Positions 46,041-55,580 of a DNA stretch of 64,000 bases are shown piece after piece. How positions within the stretch are numbered: position 1 is the first letter of the stretch; each line of letters opens with the position of its first letter. The DNA comes from Lewinellaceae bacterium. GTDB lineage: Bacteria > Bacteroidota > Bacteroidia > Chitinophagales > Saprospiraceae. The position numbers and the translations under genes were made by a program. The stretch is taken from contig JADJFA010000006.1 of the NCBI GenBank assembly GCA_016708875.1, forward strand, positions 1 through 64,000, written 5' to 3'. The notes below the pieces were generated by a model that was not told where the DNA came from, searched no databases, and saw only the letters and a list, made by a program, of their open reading frames with translations.

Positions 46041-49000
46041 ATGGCCTTCTTTCGCCCTGCTTTTTCCAATGCAGTTCGTGCGTTACTCGTGCTGGTCAGT
46101 TATTCTTGTTTTTCCCAATCTTCTACCGTTCGTTTTAGGCACCTTTCTCTGGAAGAAGGGCTTTCTTCTACTTATGTCACTTCGATTGTTCAGGATCGCA
46201 AGGGGTTTATGTGGGTGGGGACATGGAAGGGTTTAAACCGATATGATGGTTATCAATTTAAAACTTTCCGACACAATCCAGCCGATTCGCTCAGCCTAGG
46301 TTCAGGAGGCGTTTATGCCATTCTGGAGGATAGAGATGGCATTCTATGGGTTGGAATGTCTTCAGGCCTGGATCGTTTTGACCGAAAAACGGAAACTTTC
46401 ACCCATTTTTTTCAAGAAAAAGGCACAGTACTTTCCTTACATGAAGACCGGGAGGGAAATCTATGGGTAGGTACTGTCAAAGGTCTTGTTTGTTATCAAA
46501 AAAAAACGGGACAATCCGTGCGCTTTCAGAATGACCCCAATAATCCTAACAGCTTGTGCGACAACTTTATCACAGCAATCAGTCAAGCCAATGATGGTTG
46601 CATTTGGGTAGGCACCAGAAGCGGATTGAATAAGTATAATCCCCAAACGGGTGTTTTTCAACGCTTTTTGACGAACCCTGAAGCCCCTTTGTCTGCCGCG
46701 ACCATCAGCCACAACTGCATCATGGCATTGATGGAAGACAGCAATGGTTTGCTGCTTATTGGCACCAAAGGGGTTTTGGATATCTATGATCCGAAAAAAA
46801 AACAAAATCAGTTTAGTCATGGCTCACAACCAACCTATGCTATTTTGCGCGACAGAAATGACGCTTCCTTATGGCTTGGAACACCTAATGGCCTGTTTCA
46901 ACAAAACCGATCCGATTCAGATTCCCTGAACCGATATTTCTCTAACCCCGCCATCACTGATGGTCTGAGTTCGAATTTGATTCTTGTATTGTTTCAAGAT
47001 CGAGAGGGTGCCCTCTGGATCGGCACTGATAACGGAATCAATATTTTAGCACCTGAAAAAATCCAATTCAGGTGCTATAAAAACAACCCTGGTGACAGCG
47101 AAAGTTTGAGCAGTAACCTACTCCGAAGTGTAGCTGTCAGCAGAGACAATATGATTTGGGTCGGGACCAATGGGGCCGGATTAAATCGTTTAGACCCTGT
47201 TACTGGGAAGGCCAAACGTTATCTATATAATCCCAACAATAGTCCGTATGCTACGAACCACGGCAGTATTATGGGTATTTTTGAAGACAGCAAAGGTGTT
47301 ATCTGGATTGGATTGATGAACAACGGTCTGGACAGGATGAATCCCCGAGACGGCAAGTTTTTACACCACCAATGGAAGGATTTTCGGGATCTAGTTTCGG
47401 TTTTTTATGAAGACCAGGATGGGGTTGTTTGGTTGGGGCACCAAGGAGGTGTCTCTCATTACGACCAGGCAAAAGATGAATTTGAATATCATTCTTTTGC
47501 CCCTAATGGAAGCCGTAAAGGAAACCTCCCTATCGCCACTGGTATTTTACCCGATTCAAGCGGACGCTTATGGGTCAGTAGCAACGGACTTTGCCTGAAT
47601 CGCTTCGACCCCAAAAACCAAACGTTTCAACGATTTGCACACGATTCAAAAAACTTGCATGGAGTTGTCAGCGACAACGTTCAATCTATCTACAATGATC
47701 AAAAAGGGCAACTTTGGGTTGGAACCGACAAGGGGCTTGACCTTTTCGACCACATCCAGGAAAATTTTACACATTTCAACCTAGAAAACGGTTTGCCTGA
47801 CCTGATGATGGGGCAAATGGAAGAAGATGGTCAAGGAAAACCTTGGATAGCTACTGGGAGAGGGATCACCAGATTCGATCCAATAACCGGCCGCTTCAGG
47901 AATTTTGACAAAAATGATGGCTTATCCAGCCATGAATCATGGGATTTTACTAAAAATGAGGCAACTGGTGATATGTATCTAGCAACTGCTGATGGGTTAA
48001 CCGTCTTCCATCCAGACCGCTTGCGCGACAATCTAGTGCCGCCGCTTATTGTTTTTACAAAATTTACGCGCTACCAAAGTCAATTACACCAGGAAATCGA
48101 AGAAACCGGTATTTCCGAAAAGTCCGAATTGACCCTTTCTTATCTCGACGACATTCTCACCTTCGAGTTCGCTGCGCTCAGTTTTCGGAAATCCTCGAAA
48201 AATCAATACGCCTACAAATTAGAAGGGTTCAACAACCAATGGATACCACTTGGGACAAAGCGGACGGTCACATTTACCAACCTCTCCCCCCGTTCGTACA
48301 CCTTAAAAGTAAAGGCTTCCAATGGGGACGGGATATGGAATGAAGCAGGCATTTCTTTAAAAATTACCGTGACACCCCCTTGGTGGGATACCTGGTATGC
48401 TTATTTGCTTTACGCAATAGTGGCTACCAGCGGATTATATGCCGCTTATCGGTTTCAACTCAAGCGCAAACTAGCAACTGCCGAAACACTTCGCCTGAAA
48501 GAACTCGACGCAGTTAAAACCCGGCTCTACACCAACATTACCCACGAGTTCCGCACACCGCTGACCGTGATTGGCGGCATGGTTGAGCAGATTCGTGAAA
48601 ACCCAGAAAAATGGCTGAAGGAGGGCCTTGAAATGATCGGGCGCAACAACCGCAATTTGCTCCGGCTGGTCAACCAAATGCTTGATTTAAATAAACTGGA
48701 ATCTGGAAGTTTGCCAATAAACCTGATACATGACGACATACTGCTGTATTTGAATTATTTGTGCGAATCATTTCACTCCTATGCCGAGTCTAAAAAAGTG
48801 CGGCTCTTATTTGAGCCAGCTCTGGAAAAATGCTACATGGACTACGATTCCGAGAAGATAGAACAAATCGTCTCTAACCTCCTTTCCAACGCCATTAAGT
48901 TCACGCCGGAGGGCGGTACTGTTATCATGAAAGCCCAGCAACAAAACCCCAAACAGCTTGTCGGCCATCTCGAGATCTGTGTTTTGGATACGGGCATCGG

Positions 49001-50081
49001 CATTGCCGAAGACCAACTTCCATTTGTTTTTGACCGTTTTTATCAGGCCAAACAGTCAGATGATTCTTACCATGAAGGCGGCACGGGCATCGGCCTCGCA
49101 TTGACCAAAGAGCTGGTCAAATTACTCGGTGGGCGTATTATTGTGAGCAGCACACTAGGGAAAGGAACCGCATTCACTTTGTGGCTTCCGCTGAGACAAA
49201 AGGGGCGCGCTATCGCACAGGTCGGCAACACATCACCGCAAAGAAAAGTGGCTAGGGATCTCATAACAACACTGCCCACTTCTGAAACAATATCTCCATT
49301 TGCGGAGGCTAAGGAGCATTTGCTCTTGATTGAGGACAATGCCGACGTAGTGCGCTACATGACCACTTTTCTGGGAACCCAATACAATTTGAGTGTCGCT
49401 TCCAACGGCGCACAAGGTTTGGAACAGGCGATGGAGCACGTACCTGATCTGATTATCAGTGATGTAATGATGCCGCGAATGGATGGTTTTGAATTGTGTG
49501 CCGCCTTGAAACGAGATGAACGAAGCAGCCACATCCCAGTAATTTTGCTCACTGCCAAAGGCGATATGGCTTCTAAGTTAGAAGGGCTGCAACATGGGGC
49601 CGATGCTTACCTAATCAAACCCTTCAACAAGGATGAATTGTTGGTTCAGATTCAAAATTTGCTTGAATTACGCAGGTCTTTACAGGCATATTATCTGGCT
49701 TTGGCGACAAACCCTCACCCAAGCCTTGAAGCACAAAAAAACCAAGTAGAAGAGAACGCTTTTGTGCTGAAAGTGCGCGGCATCATAGAGGAACATTTGT
49801 CTGACTCAGCACTTGATGTGGAGCAGCTGTGCCGTAAAGTTGGAATGAGCAACTCACAACTGCACCGCAAGCTCACTGCACTTACCGGCTACTCCGCCAA
49901 CCGTTTCGTCCGTTACATTCGCTTGACCAAAGCATGCACCCTGCTCCAACAGGACTCGAACTTGACCATCGTGGCCGTGGCTTATGACTGTGGTTTCAAC
50001 GACCCTGTCTATTTCGCACGTGCTTTCCGTCAAGAATTCGGGGTTTCGCCTTCAGAATGGCGCAGCATTAAACCCGGATAA
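46041..50081 (+). CDS. Hybrid two-component system protein (propeller sensor, kinase, receiver, AraC output)
   Basis: This 1346-residue protein joins a whole two-component pathway in one chain. After a signal peptide, two seven-bladed Reg_prop propellers (about 30-690, repeats such as DRKGFMWVGTWKGLNRYDG and DREGALWIGTDNGIN) and a Y_Y_Y domain (about 700-775) form the periplasmic sensor. One membrane segment lies near 784-806. HisKA has His 835 (THEFRTPLTVI), then HATPase (about 934-1053), a receiver (about 1091-1210) with Asp near 1141 in ISDVMMPRMDG, and an AraC-type HTH (about 1240-1346). In Bacteroidota such proteins sense polysaccharide fragments and activate adjacent uptake loci. The only neighbour here is a FG-GAP T9SS protein, so the ligand is open. 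Confidence 0.95.
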   Translation: MAFFRPAFSNAVRALLVLVSYSCFSQSSTVRFRHLSLEEGLSSTYVTSIVQDRKGFMWVGTWKGLNRYDGYQFKTFRHNPADSLSLGSGGVYAILEDRDGILWVGMSSGLDRFDRKTETFTHFFQEKGTVLSLHEDREGNLWVGTVKGLVCYQKKTGQSVRFQNDPNNPNSLCDNFITAISQANDGCIWVGTRSGLNKYNPQTGVFQRFLTNPEAPLSAATISHNCIMALMEDSNGLLLIGTKGVLDIYDPKKKQNQFSHGSQPTYAILRDRNDASLWLGTPNGLFQQNRSDSDSLNRYFSNPAITDGLSSNLILVLFQDREGALWIGTDNGINILAPEKIQFRCYKNNPGDSESLSSNLLRSVAVSRDNMIWVGTNGAGLNRLDPVTGKAKRYLYNPNNSPYATNHGSIMGIFEDSKGVIWIGLMNNGLDRMNPRDGKFLHHQWKDFRDLVSVFYEDQDGVVWLGHQGGVSHYDQAKDEFEYHSFAPNGSRKGNLPIATGILPDSSGRLWVSSNGLCLNRFDPKNQTFQRFAHDSKNLHGVVSDNVQSIYNDQKGQLWVGTDKGLDLFDHIQENFTHFNLENGLPDLMMGQMEEDGQGKPWIATGRGITRFDPITGRFRNFDKNDGLSSHESWDFTKNEATGDMYLATADGLTVFHPDRLRDNLVPPLIVFTKFTRYQSQLHQEIEETGISEKSELTLSYLDDILTFEFAALSFRKSSKNQYAYKLEGFNNQWIPLGTKRTVTFTNLSPRSYTLKVKASNGDGIWNEAGISLKITVTPPWWDTWYAYLLYAIVATSGLYAAYRFQLKRKLATAETLRLKELDAVKTRLYTNITHEFRTPLTVIGGMVEQIRENPEKWLKEGLEMIGRNNRNLLRLVNQMLDLNKLESGSLPINLIHDDILLYLNYLCESFHSYAESKKVRLLFEPALEKCYMDYDSEKIEQIVSNLLSNAIKFTPEGGTVIMKAQQQNPKQLVGHLEICVLDTGIGIAEDQLPFVFDRFYQAKQSDDSYHEGGTGIGLALTKELVKLLGGRIIVSSTLGKGTAFTLWLPLRQKGRAIAQVGNTSPQRKVARDLITTLPTSETISPFAEAKEHLLLIEDNADVVRYMTTFLGTQYNLSVASNGAQGLEQAMEHVPDLIISDVMMPRMDGFELCAALKRDERSSHIPVILLTAKGDMASKLEGLQHGADAYLIKPFNKDELLVQIQNLLELRRSLQAYYLALATNPHPSLEAQKNQVEENAFVLKVRGIIEEHLSDSALDVEQLCRKVGMSNSQLHRKLTALTGYSANRFVRYIRLTKACTLLQQDSNLTIVAVAYDCGFNDPVYFARAFRQEFGVSPSEWRSIKPG

Positions 50082-50241
50082 AGCCCCATTCTCTCCTCTT
50101 TTATTGCCTTTTTGCCATGATGCAAGATTTGTACTTGTGTTTGGGAGATTTGTCCTATACTCTTGGAGAGAGCGAGGCGTAGGTTTGCCCACCCTGCTTC
50201 CACAAAAAACCAATAAACCCCAAAAAGCAATTTCTTGGCTT

Positions 50242-50276
50242 GTTGTTACGGCGAAAATCGCCGTAACAACGTTTTT
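50242..50276 (+). terminator. Terminator or attenuator hairpin between the hybrid regulator and the FG-GAP gene
   Basis: GTTGTTACGGCGA and TCGCCGTAACAAC pair perfectly around AAA and are followed by G and six Ts. It ends 24 bases before the next ATG, so it either stops the upstream transcript or lies in the leader of the downstream gene. Confidence 0.8.
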
Positions 50277-50300
50277 TCAAGCAACAAAACTCAAATTTTC

Positions 50301-51728
50301 ATGAAATCAACAGCCAACTTCTGCCTCGCGATTTTTTTCGCACTACCCATTTGCCTTCACGCCCAATTATGGCCTACTGAAACCATTCGATCAGGCATTA
50401 CGGGTGCCTGGACTCGTGCCGCCGACTTTGACAATGACAACGACCCCGACATTCTGGTGCAAAGTGGTGACACCATTTATTGGTATGAAAACCTACTACC
50501 CGGTTGGACTCCCCATATCATTGACCTTACTTTCTATAATTCAAAATTTGACTATGTGGATGTGTTGGACTTGGACGGCGACGGCGATACGGACATCCTG
50601 AAATTCCCGGCTTCCGACTTTGCTGACCCCCTCACATGGAACGAAAACAAGTCTAATGGTACAGAGTGGGAACTCCACCAAATCCTCCCTGATGTGAACT
50701 GCAACTGGATGCAATCGTCTTGGGGCGACCTCGATGGTGACGGGGACGTGGATTTGGTCGTGCCGGAAGCTGATTTTATCAACCCAACACCTCTCAGTAG
50801 CATTTACTGGCTGGAAAACACCGGTGATGGCGATGCCTGGACCAAGCACCCGCTCCTTCCCGGTAGTTATTTGTATAGTAGTGTCGCCGACCTAGATGGG
50901 GACGGCGACTTAGATATCGCCTGTGATGAGGGTTCGGCAGGCATCCTTTGGCTTGAAAATAAGCTGCCAAATACCGTATGGATTCAACATCCAGTCGTAA
51001 ACAATGGAGATTTCCACCTTGTTGGCGCCTGCGTTGACCTTAACGGCGACGGTGCTGCTGACATTGCTACAGCCATGCAAAACGGTGGGATAGCATATTT
51101 TGCCAACCCCGGCTGGGGAAAAGTGAATATAAACAGTGCGCCTCAATTATATTTCGGTGTCTTTGGCGACGTGGACGGCGACGGTGATACCGATGTTCCA
51201 TATGGCGGATGGGGCAACGTGCCGCAAGCCTTGGGTTGGGCAGAAAACCAAAACAACGGCGCCAACTGGGTGAAACACAACATTTCCACTGCTGTTGCGA
51301 TACAAAGAATACCTACCGGTTTGGCTGACATAGATGACGACGGCGATTTGGACTTGGTTTCACTGACTTTTGATTACAATACGGGTTTAGGCTCTGCTCT
51401 TTGGTCTGCCAATCCTAAAATCAGTGTCAGTATTTCAAATCCCAAAACTTCGGAGGAATTATCTTTCATTTCGGTTTGGCCAAACCCTTTTTCCGTTTCA
51501 ACAACCATTCGTTATGAACTGAATAGTGCGAACAATGTCAGTCTTTGCGTCTACGATCTATTGGGGAGGCAGGTACGAACTTTGCACCGTGATAGACAAG
51601 ATGCCGGAATCCACGAGGCAATTTGGGATGGCAAACTTGACAATGGAGATCGTGCACCAAGTGCAGTTTATTTTTTGCGAATAGCCACTGAAAATGGAGC
51701 GGTAAGCCGGATGATGGTGATGGAATGA
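50301..51728 (+). CDS. FG-GAP/VCBS-repeat protein with T9SS-type C-terminal domain
   Basis: The ATG at 50301 opens a signal peptide (NFCLAIFFALPICLHAQ) and a 475-residue protein. It carries FG-GAP-like repeats with calcium-type loops: AADFDNDNDPD, DLDGDGDTD, DLDGDGDVD, DLDGDGDLD, DLNGDGAAD, DVDGDGDTD and DIDDDGDLD. These predict a seven-bladed propeller. The last 85 residues (ISVWPNPFSVSTTIRYEL, VSLCVYDLLGRQVRTL, AVYFLRIATENGAVSRMMV) are a FlgD-like type IX sorting domain. It is likely secreted or on the surface and binds carbohydrate or protein. It lies right after the hybrid regulator and could be its target. Confidence 0.9.
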   Translation: MKSTANFCLAIFFALPICLHAQLWPTETIRSGITGAWTRAADFDNDNDPDILVQSGDTIYWYENLLPGWTPHIIDLTFYNSKFDYVDVLDLDGDGDTDILKFPASDFADPLTWNENKSNGTEWELHQILPDVNCNWMQSSWGDLDGDGDVDLVVPEADFINPTPLSSIYWLENTGDGDAWTKHPLLPGSYLYSSVADLDGDGDLDIACDEGSAGILWLENKLPNTVWIQHPVVNNGDFHLVGACVDLNGDGAADIATAMQNGGIAYFANPGWGKVNINSAPQLYFGVFGDVDGDGDTDVPYGGWGNVPQALGWAENQNNGANWVKHNISTAVAIQRIPTGLADIDDDGDLDLVSLTFDYNTGLGSALWSANPKISVSISNPKTSEELSFISVWPNPFSVSTTIRYELNSANNVSLCVYDLLGRQVRTLHRDRQDAGIHEAIWDGKLDNGDRAPSAVYFLRIATENGAVSRMMVME

Positions 51729-51818
51729 ACTAAGTTTTAAGTTCGAAACCTTCTTATGTTTGTGGCAAAAGGGCTTCAACGATCAGATAGATTTTTCGGG
51801 TTGACCCTTTGCCAAAAA

Positions 51819-52592
51819 ATGACACACCCCACTCAACTCTTCTCCCGAGAATTCGGCGCAGGCTCACCCGTCATAATCTTGCACGGACTTTTGGGTTTTT
51901 CCGACAACTGGCAAACCATCGCCAAAGGTTTGGCTGAAACGCATTTGGTGGTCACGCCAGACCTGCGCAACCACGGTCGGTCGCCGCATGTACCCACGCA
52001 TACCTATCCCGAAATGGCAGAGGATTTGCGCGTGTTTATGGAAGAAAAATGGATGTTCCACGCAGTCGTGATCGGCCACAGCATGGGCGGAAAAGTAGCC
52101 ATGCAACTTGCCCTCACGCACCCAGATATGGTGGAAAAACTGGTAGTTGTAGACATGGAACCTGGTCAGGCCGACGACAACCATTCCGACATTATTAAAG
52201 CCCTGCTTGGGCTGGATTTATCAAAAATAACCCAGCGAAGTGAGGCCGAAACCTTTCTGGCCGAACGGATTCCGGATTTTGGGACAAGGCAATTTTTGCT
52301 AAAAAACATCACCAGAGAAGACAACGGAGCATTCACCTGGAAAATGAACCTCTCAGTGCTTTGGGAACATTTCGGCGATATTTTAGCGCCGGTCAATGGT
52401 GATCCTTTTCAAAAACCCGCCCTTTTTATACGCGGCAGTCGCTCTAATTATGTGAAAGACAGCGACTGGGAGCATATAAAACTGCTTTTCCCGAATGCCG
52501 AGTTGGTCACTATTGAGGGTGCCGGGCATTGGGTACACGCAGATAAGCCGAAGGAATTGTTGGAGGTTTTGAAGGAATTTTTGATGGAGTAA
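51819..52592 (+). CDS. Alpha/beta-fold esterase (YbfF-like)
   Basis: I use the ATG at 51819 (MTHPTQLFSREFGAGSPVIILHGLLGFSDNW). The 257-residue product has the oxyanion HGLLG, the strand VVTPDLRNHGRSPH, the nucleophile in VIGHSMGGKVAMQLA (Ser near 90) and the catalytic His in EGAGHWVHADKP. This matches the YbfF group of small acyl esterases. It is cytosolic, with no signal peptide, and is followed by a convergent gene. Confidence 0.9.
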   Translation: MTHPTQLFSREFGAGSPVIILHGLLGFSDNWQTIAKGLAETHLVVTPDLRNHGRSPHVPTHTYPEMAEDLRVFMEEKWMFHAVVIGHSMGGKVAMQLALTHPDMVEKLVVVDMEPGQADDNHSDIIKALLGLDLSKITQRSEAETFLAERIPDFGTRQFLLKNITREDNGAFTWKMNLSVLWEHFGDILAPVNGDPFQKPALFIRGSRSNYVKDSDWEHIKLLFPNAELVTIEGAGHWVHADKPKELLEVLKEFLME

Positions 52593-52650
52593 AGGGAGTG
52601 CACGACTGGAATTTTTCTAAACCGCAAAGGCGCAGAGACGCAGAGGTATT

Positions 52651-53841
52651 TCAAACCCCACCTAGTTCCTTTATTGCCAGCCAAGCCATCAAACCCATCC
52701 CTGTTTCGAGGGCGGCTTCGTCAATGTCGAAGGTTTCGGTGTGAATGGGGGATGTGATTCCGCGTTCTGGATTCCCTGTTCCGAGCCGGTAAAAACAGGC
52801 CGGCATGGCTTGTGAAAAATAGGCAAAGTCTTCGGCGGTCATCCGTATCGGCAAATCCACGACATTGCTTTTTCCCAGAAATTCGACGGCCCATTTTTTG
52901 GTTCGCTTGGTCAATTCCTCGTGGTTGAAAAGAACCGGGTAACCTTTCAATATTTGAAATACACAGGCCGCGCCATACCCTTTGGCAATGCTTTCCGCTA
53001 TTTTTTTCATGCGTTTGTGCGCTTCCATGCGCCATTTTTCGTGCATGGTGCGGAAGGTGCCTACGAGTTTCACCTCGTTGGGAATGATGTTGGTAGCGCC
53101 ACCCGTGGAGTTTATTTTTCCAAATGTCAGTACCGTTGGCACCGCAGGATCGGCGTAACGGCTCACCAGCTGCTGGAGCGCCACGATGATTTGCGCCGTA
53201 ATGACCACTGGATCAATACACTCTTGCGGCATAGCCCCGTGGCCGCCCCGACCCTTCACAGTAACGTAGATTTCGTCGGCAGAAGCCATGTAAATACCAG
53301 GTTTAAGGCCAATCATTCCGGCATGCAGGGGTGGGTGTACGTGTTGACCAAAAATGCTCGTTGGGCGCGGGTTTTCAAGCACCCCGGCTTTGATCATCAG
53401 GCTTGCGCCGCCGGGCAGTCTTTCTTCGCCGGGCTGGAAAATGCACTTTATGGTGCCTTCAAATTCACCGCGCAACTCGTTCAATATCCTGACCGTGCCA
53501 AGGAGCGAGGACGTATGCACATCATGGCCGCAGGCGTGCATAACACCTTCATTTTGAGATTTGTAGGGCACGTTGTTGGCCTCTTGAATCGGCAGCGCAT
53601 CCATGTCGGCACGAAGCGCGATGGTGCGTTTTTTCGGGTTCTTGCCTTTAATGAGGGCTACTACGCCATTTTCAGCTACACCATGTTTATGTTCGACGCC
53701 CAGCGCGCTGAGTTGTGCGGCTACGAATTTGCCCGTTTCAACTTCCTCAAAAGAAAGCTCCGGGTGCGTGTGAAGGTGACGGCGACAAGCCACGGTGTCG
53801 GCGTGGTATTGCTGGGCGAGCGTTTGGATTTTTTCTTTCAT
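52651..53841 (-). CDS. M20-family amidohydrolase (N-acyl amino acid deacylase type)
   Basis: The ATG at 53841 gives 396 residues. Motifs in order: CRRHLHTHPELSFEEVETG, IALRADMDALPIQE, MHACGHDVHTSSLLG with the metal-binding Cys and His, FQPGEERLPGG with the catalytic Glu, a dimerisation insert (GRGGHGAMPQECIDP), and the closing PIHTETFDIDEAAL with the last His ligand. This is the aminoacylase/IAA-amino-acid-hydrolase branch of M20D, which removes acyl groups from amino acids or peptides. It is cytosolic. An inverted repeat lies before the start. Confidence 0.93.
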   Translation of the reverse strand: MKEKIQTLAQQYHADTVACRRHLHTHPELSFEEVETGKFVAAQLSALGVEHKHGVAENGVVALIKGKNPKKRTIALRADMDALPIQEANNVPYKSQNEGVMHACGHDVHTSSLLGTVRILNELRGEFEGTIKCIFQPGEERLPGGASLMIKAGVLENPRPTSIFGQHVHPPLHAGMIGLKPGIYMASADEIYVTVKGRGGHGAMPQECIDPVVITAQIIVALQQLVSRYADPAVPTVLTFGKINSTGGATNIIPNEVKLVGTFRTMHEKWRMEAHKRMKKIAESIAKGYGAACVFQILKGYPVLFNHEELTKRTKKWAVEFLGKSNVVDLPIRMTAEDFAYFSQAMPACFYRLGTGNPERGITSPIHTETFDIDEAALETGMGLMAWLAIKELGGV

Positions 53842-53855
53842 CAACTTACTTTTCC

Positions 53856-53932
53856 AATCCGTGTCTTATCCGTGTCATCCGTGTTCCACCTTATCATAAT
53901 GGAACACGGATGACACGGATGGGACACGGATT
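53856..53932. repeat. Inverted repeat of ATCCGTGTCATCCGTGTTCCA words
   Basis: Arms of 33 bases (53856-53888 and 53900-53932) pair almost perfectly. It belongs to the cacggat family and lies between the M20 start and the EamA transporter stop. Confidence 0.85.
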
Positions 53933-53935
53933 TTT

Positions 53936-54821
53936 TTATTTTTCAAAATACTTCTTCAAAAACGGGTGGCTAAAAACTGCCAAAAGGATAACAATTACGC
54001 CAACGTAAAACTGCGGATTGAGGTCTTTATGCTCCTGAAAAAACACCGCAGCAAGTAGAACGCCATAAACAGGCTCCAGATTGATGGTCAAATTCGTCGC
54101 AAAAGCCGAAATGTAACGCATCGCGAGAAGTGTGAGGTAATATGGCAACAGTGTGCAGACCCAGGCCAGAATAAACAACCAACCCCAATCCATATTTGTT
54201 GGAATTAATTGTGTGTTAGGTGATTGCCAAAGCAGGAACGGCAATACCAGCGAACACACCGCCACACCGCCAAACAATTCCGTAAAACTCATGACCAGAG
54301 GTGGTGGCGGGTTATTGTCTATCAATTTCTTATTCAGGGAAGAAAAAACCGCAGCCAGCAAGGCGCCAACGATGCCTACGGCAAACCCGATGCGCATCCC
54401 CCAGTCAATATTTCCGGCGATCAAAGCCATGCCGGGCAGGATGAGCAAACCGAGCGCGAGTTCGTAACCCTTCACTTTTTTGGCGGGTCAGGAGCGGCTC
54501 CACGAGGGCTGAAAAAAACGAGGTGGTGGCCATTGTCGCTACCGCCACAGATGCGTTGGAAAGTTTGATGGCCCCGTAAAAGCACAGCCAGTGAATGCCC
54601 ACAATCACGCCGATGCCGAACATCTGGAGGTACAGTTTTCTGGAAATGCCTCGAAACTGTTTACGTGGAATAAAAACAATCAAGGTAGCGCAACACAAAC
54701 TCACGCGCCACCACACCAGCGGCACGGCTTGCAGCGAAATCAGTTTGCCCAAAATAGCCGTGAAACCCCAGATGAGTACGCAGAAATGGAGGTAGAAGTA
54801 GGCCCGGAGTTTGTCGGTCAT
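53936..54821 (-). CDS. EamA/DMT-family transporter, frameshifted
   Basis: From the ATG at 54821 the protein begins AYFYLHFCVLIWGFTAILGKLISLQAVPLVWWRV, the first EamA half. Near 54470 a one-base shift breaks the frame in VEPLLTRQK; the other frame continues LALGLLILPGMALIAG and the second EamA half, ending TINLEPVYGVLLAAVFFQEH and VFSHPFLKKYFEK. Corrected, it has about 294 residues and ten membrane segments, the family norm. It exports or imports small metabolites; the substrate is unknown. Confidence 0.9.
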
Positions 54822-55032
54822 GGGGCGAAGGTAAAAAAGGGCTGCGCATCAGTTTTACCGCGCCAGGAAAACCATGAAATATTCCGAGGAAGGTTTGTAA
54901 GGAATTGGACTTAAAATGCGACGCTGCAATCCTCCCTAAATGTTGAAGTTGTTGCGTGATTCCAACTTTGTCTGAGACGGTAAGTGCAAACCAAGCGGAG
55001 CGTGAGGCTGAAGCGTTGTTGGCCCATAGAGA

Positions 55033-55460
55033 CTACGCAACGTCGGTTGCCAAGGGGTTATCCTCCAGTTCGCTCCAACCATTTGGATTGGCGGGGTCTG
55101 GAAAACGGCGTTCAGGAGGACAGGGTTGTAACCTCCTGTAGTTAAAGGTGTTCGTCTCGCCATGTTCCTGTGAGGTAATTATAAATTCGTTAGGAGCAGA
55201 AGGATAGGGAGGAAAGCCAGAAGAAAGGATAGGCATAAAGTTTTGAAATCCATCAATATCAATATCTTGATCAAAAGTCATTATCGCTAAGGAGGGAGGA
55301 TTAGCACCCGTTAGATTATCAAGAAGCGTATCGGCGTTATAGCATATACCAGTTTCCGGTTAGGCTGGTCGGACCCTCTCTGCTGCCAGGACCGCCTTTT
55401 TCTGGATTGTAGATGCCATTAACATCAAAATTCTCATGAAATGGTGATGAACGTTTGGTA
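55033..55460 (-). pseudogene. Possible remnant of an unidentified gene
   Basis: The 760-base gap between the EamA transporter and the dihydroorotase contains no intact gene. On the minus strand two frames give protein-like sequence: HENFDVNGIYNPEKGG... up to GNWYML, then after a shift near 55345 TGICYNADTLLDNLTGANPPSLAIMTFDQDIDIDGF and further to a stop at 55033. The composition resembles exported proteins, but I recognise no family and see no start. It may be a decayed gene or chance. Confidence 0.35.
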
Positions 55461-55580
55461 GGGGGTAGTGGCAATTCGAGATTTTTCTAAAAGTCAGGTT
55501 TCTGGAGCCTGATTTCCCACCGGCTATTTTCGAATAACCAAATCCACAAATACCCGAATCAACAACAAATCATCACACTC

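Noticed and set aside
52921..53913. Long open frame on the plus strand opposite the M20 hydrolase (330 codons)
   Set aside because: The M20 gene on the other strand has all metal and catalytic motifs; the plus frame shows none.
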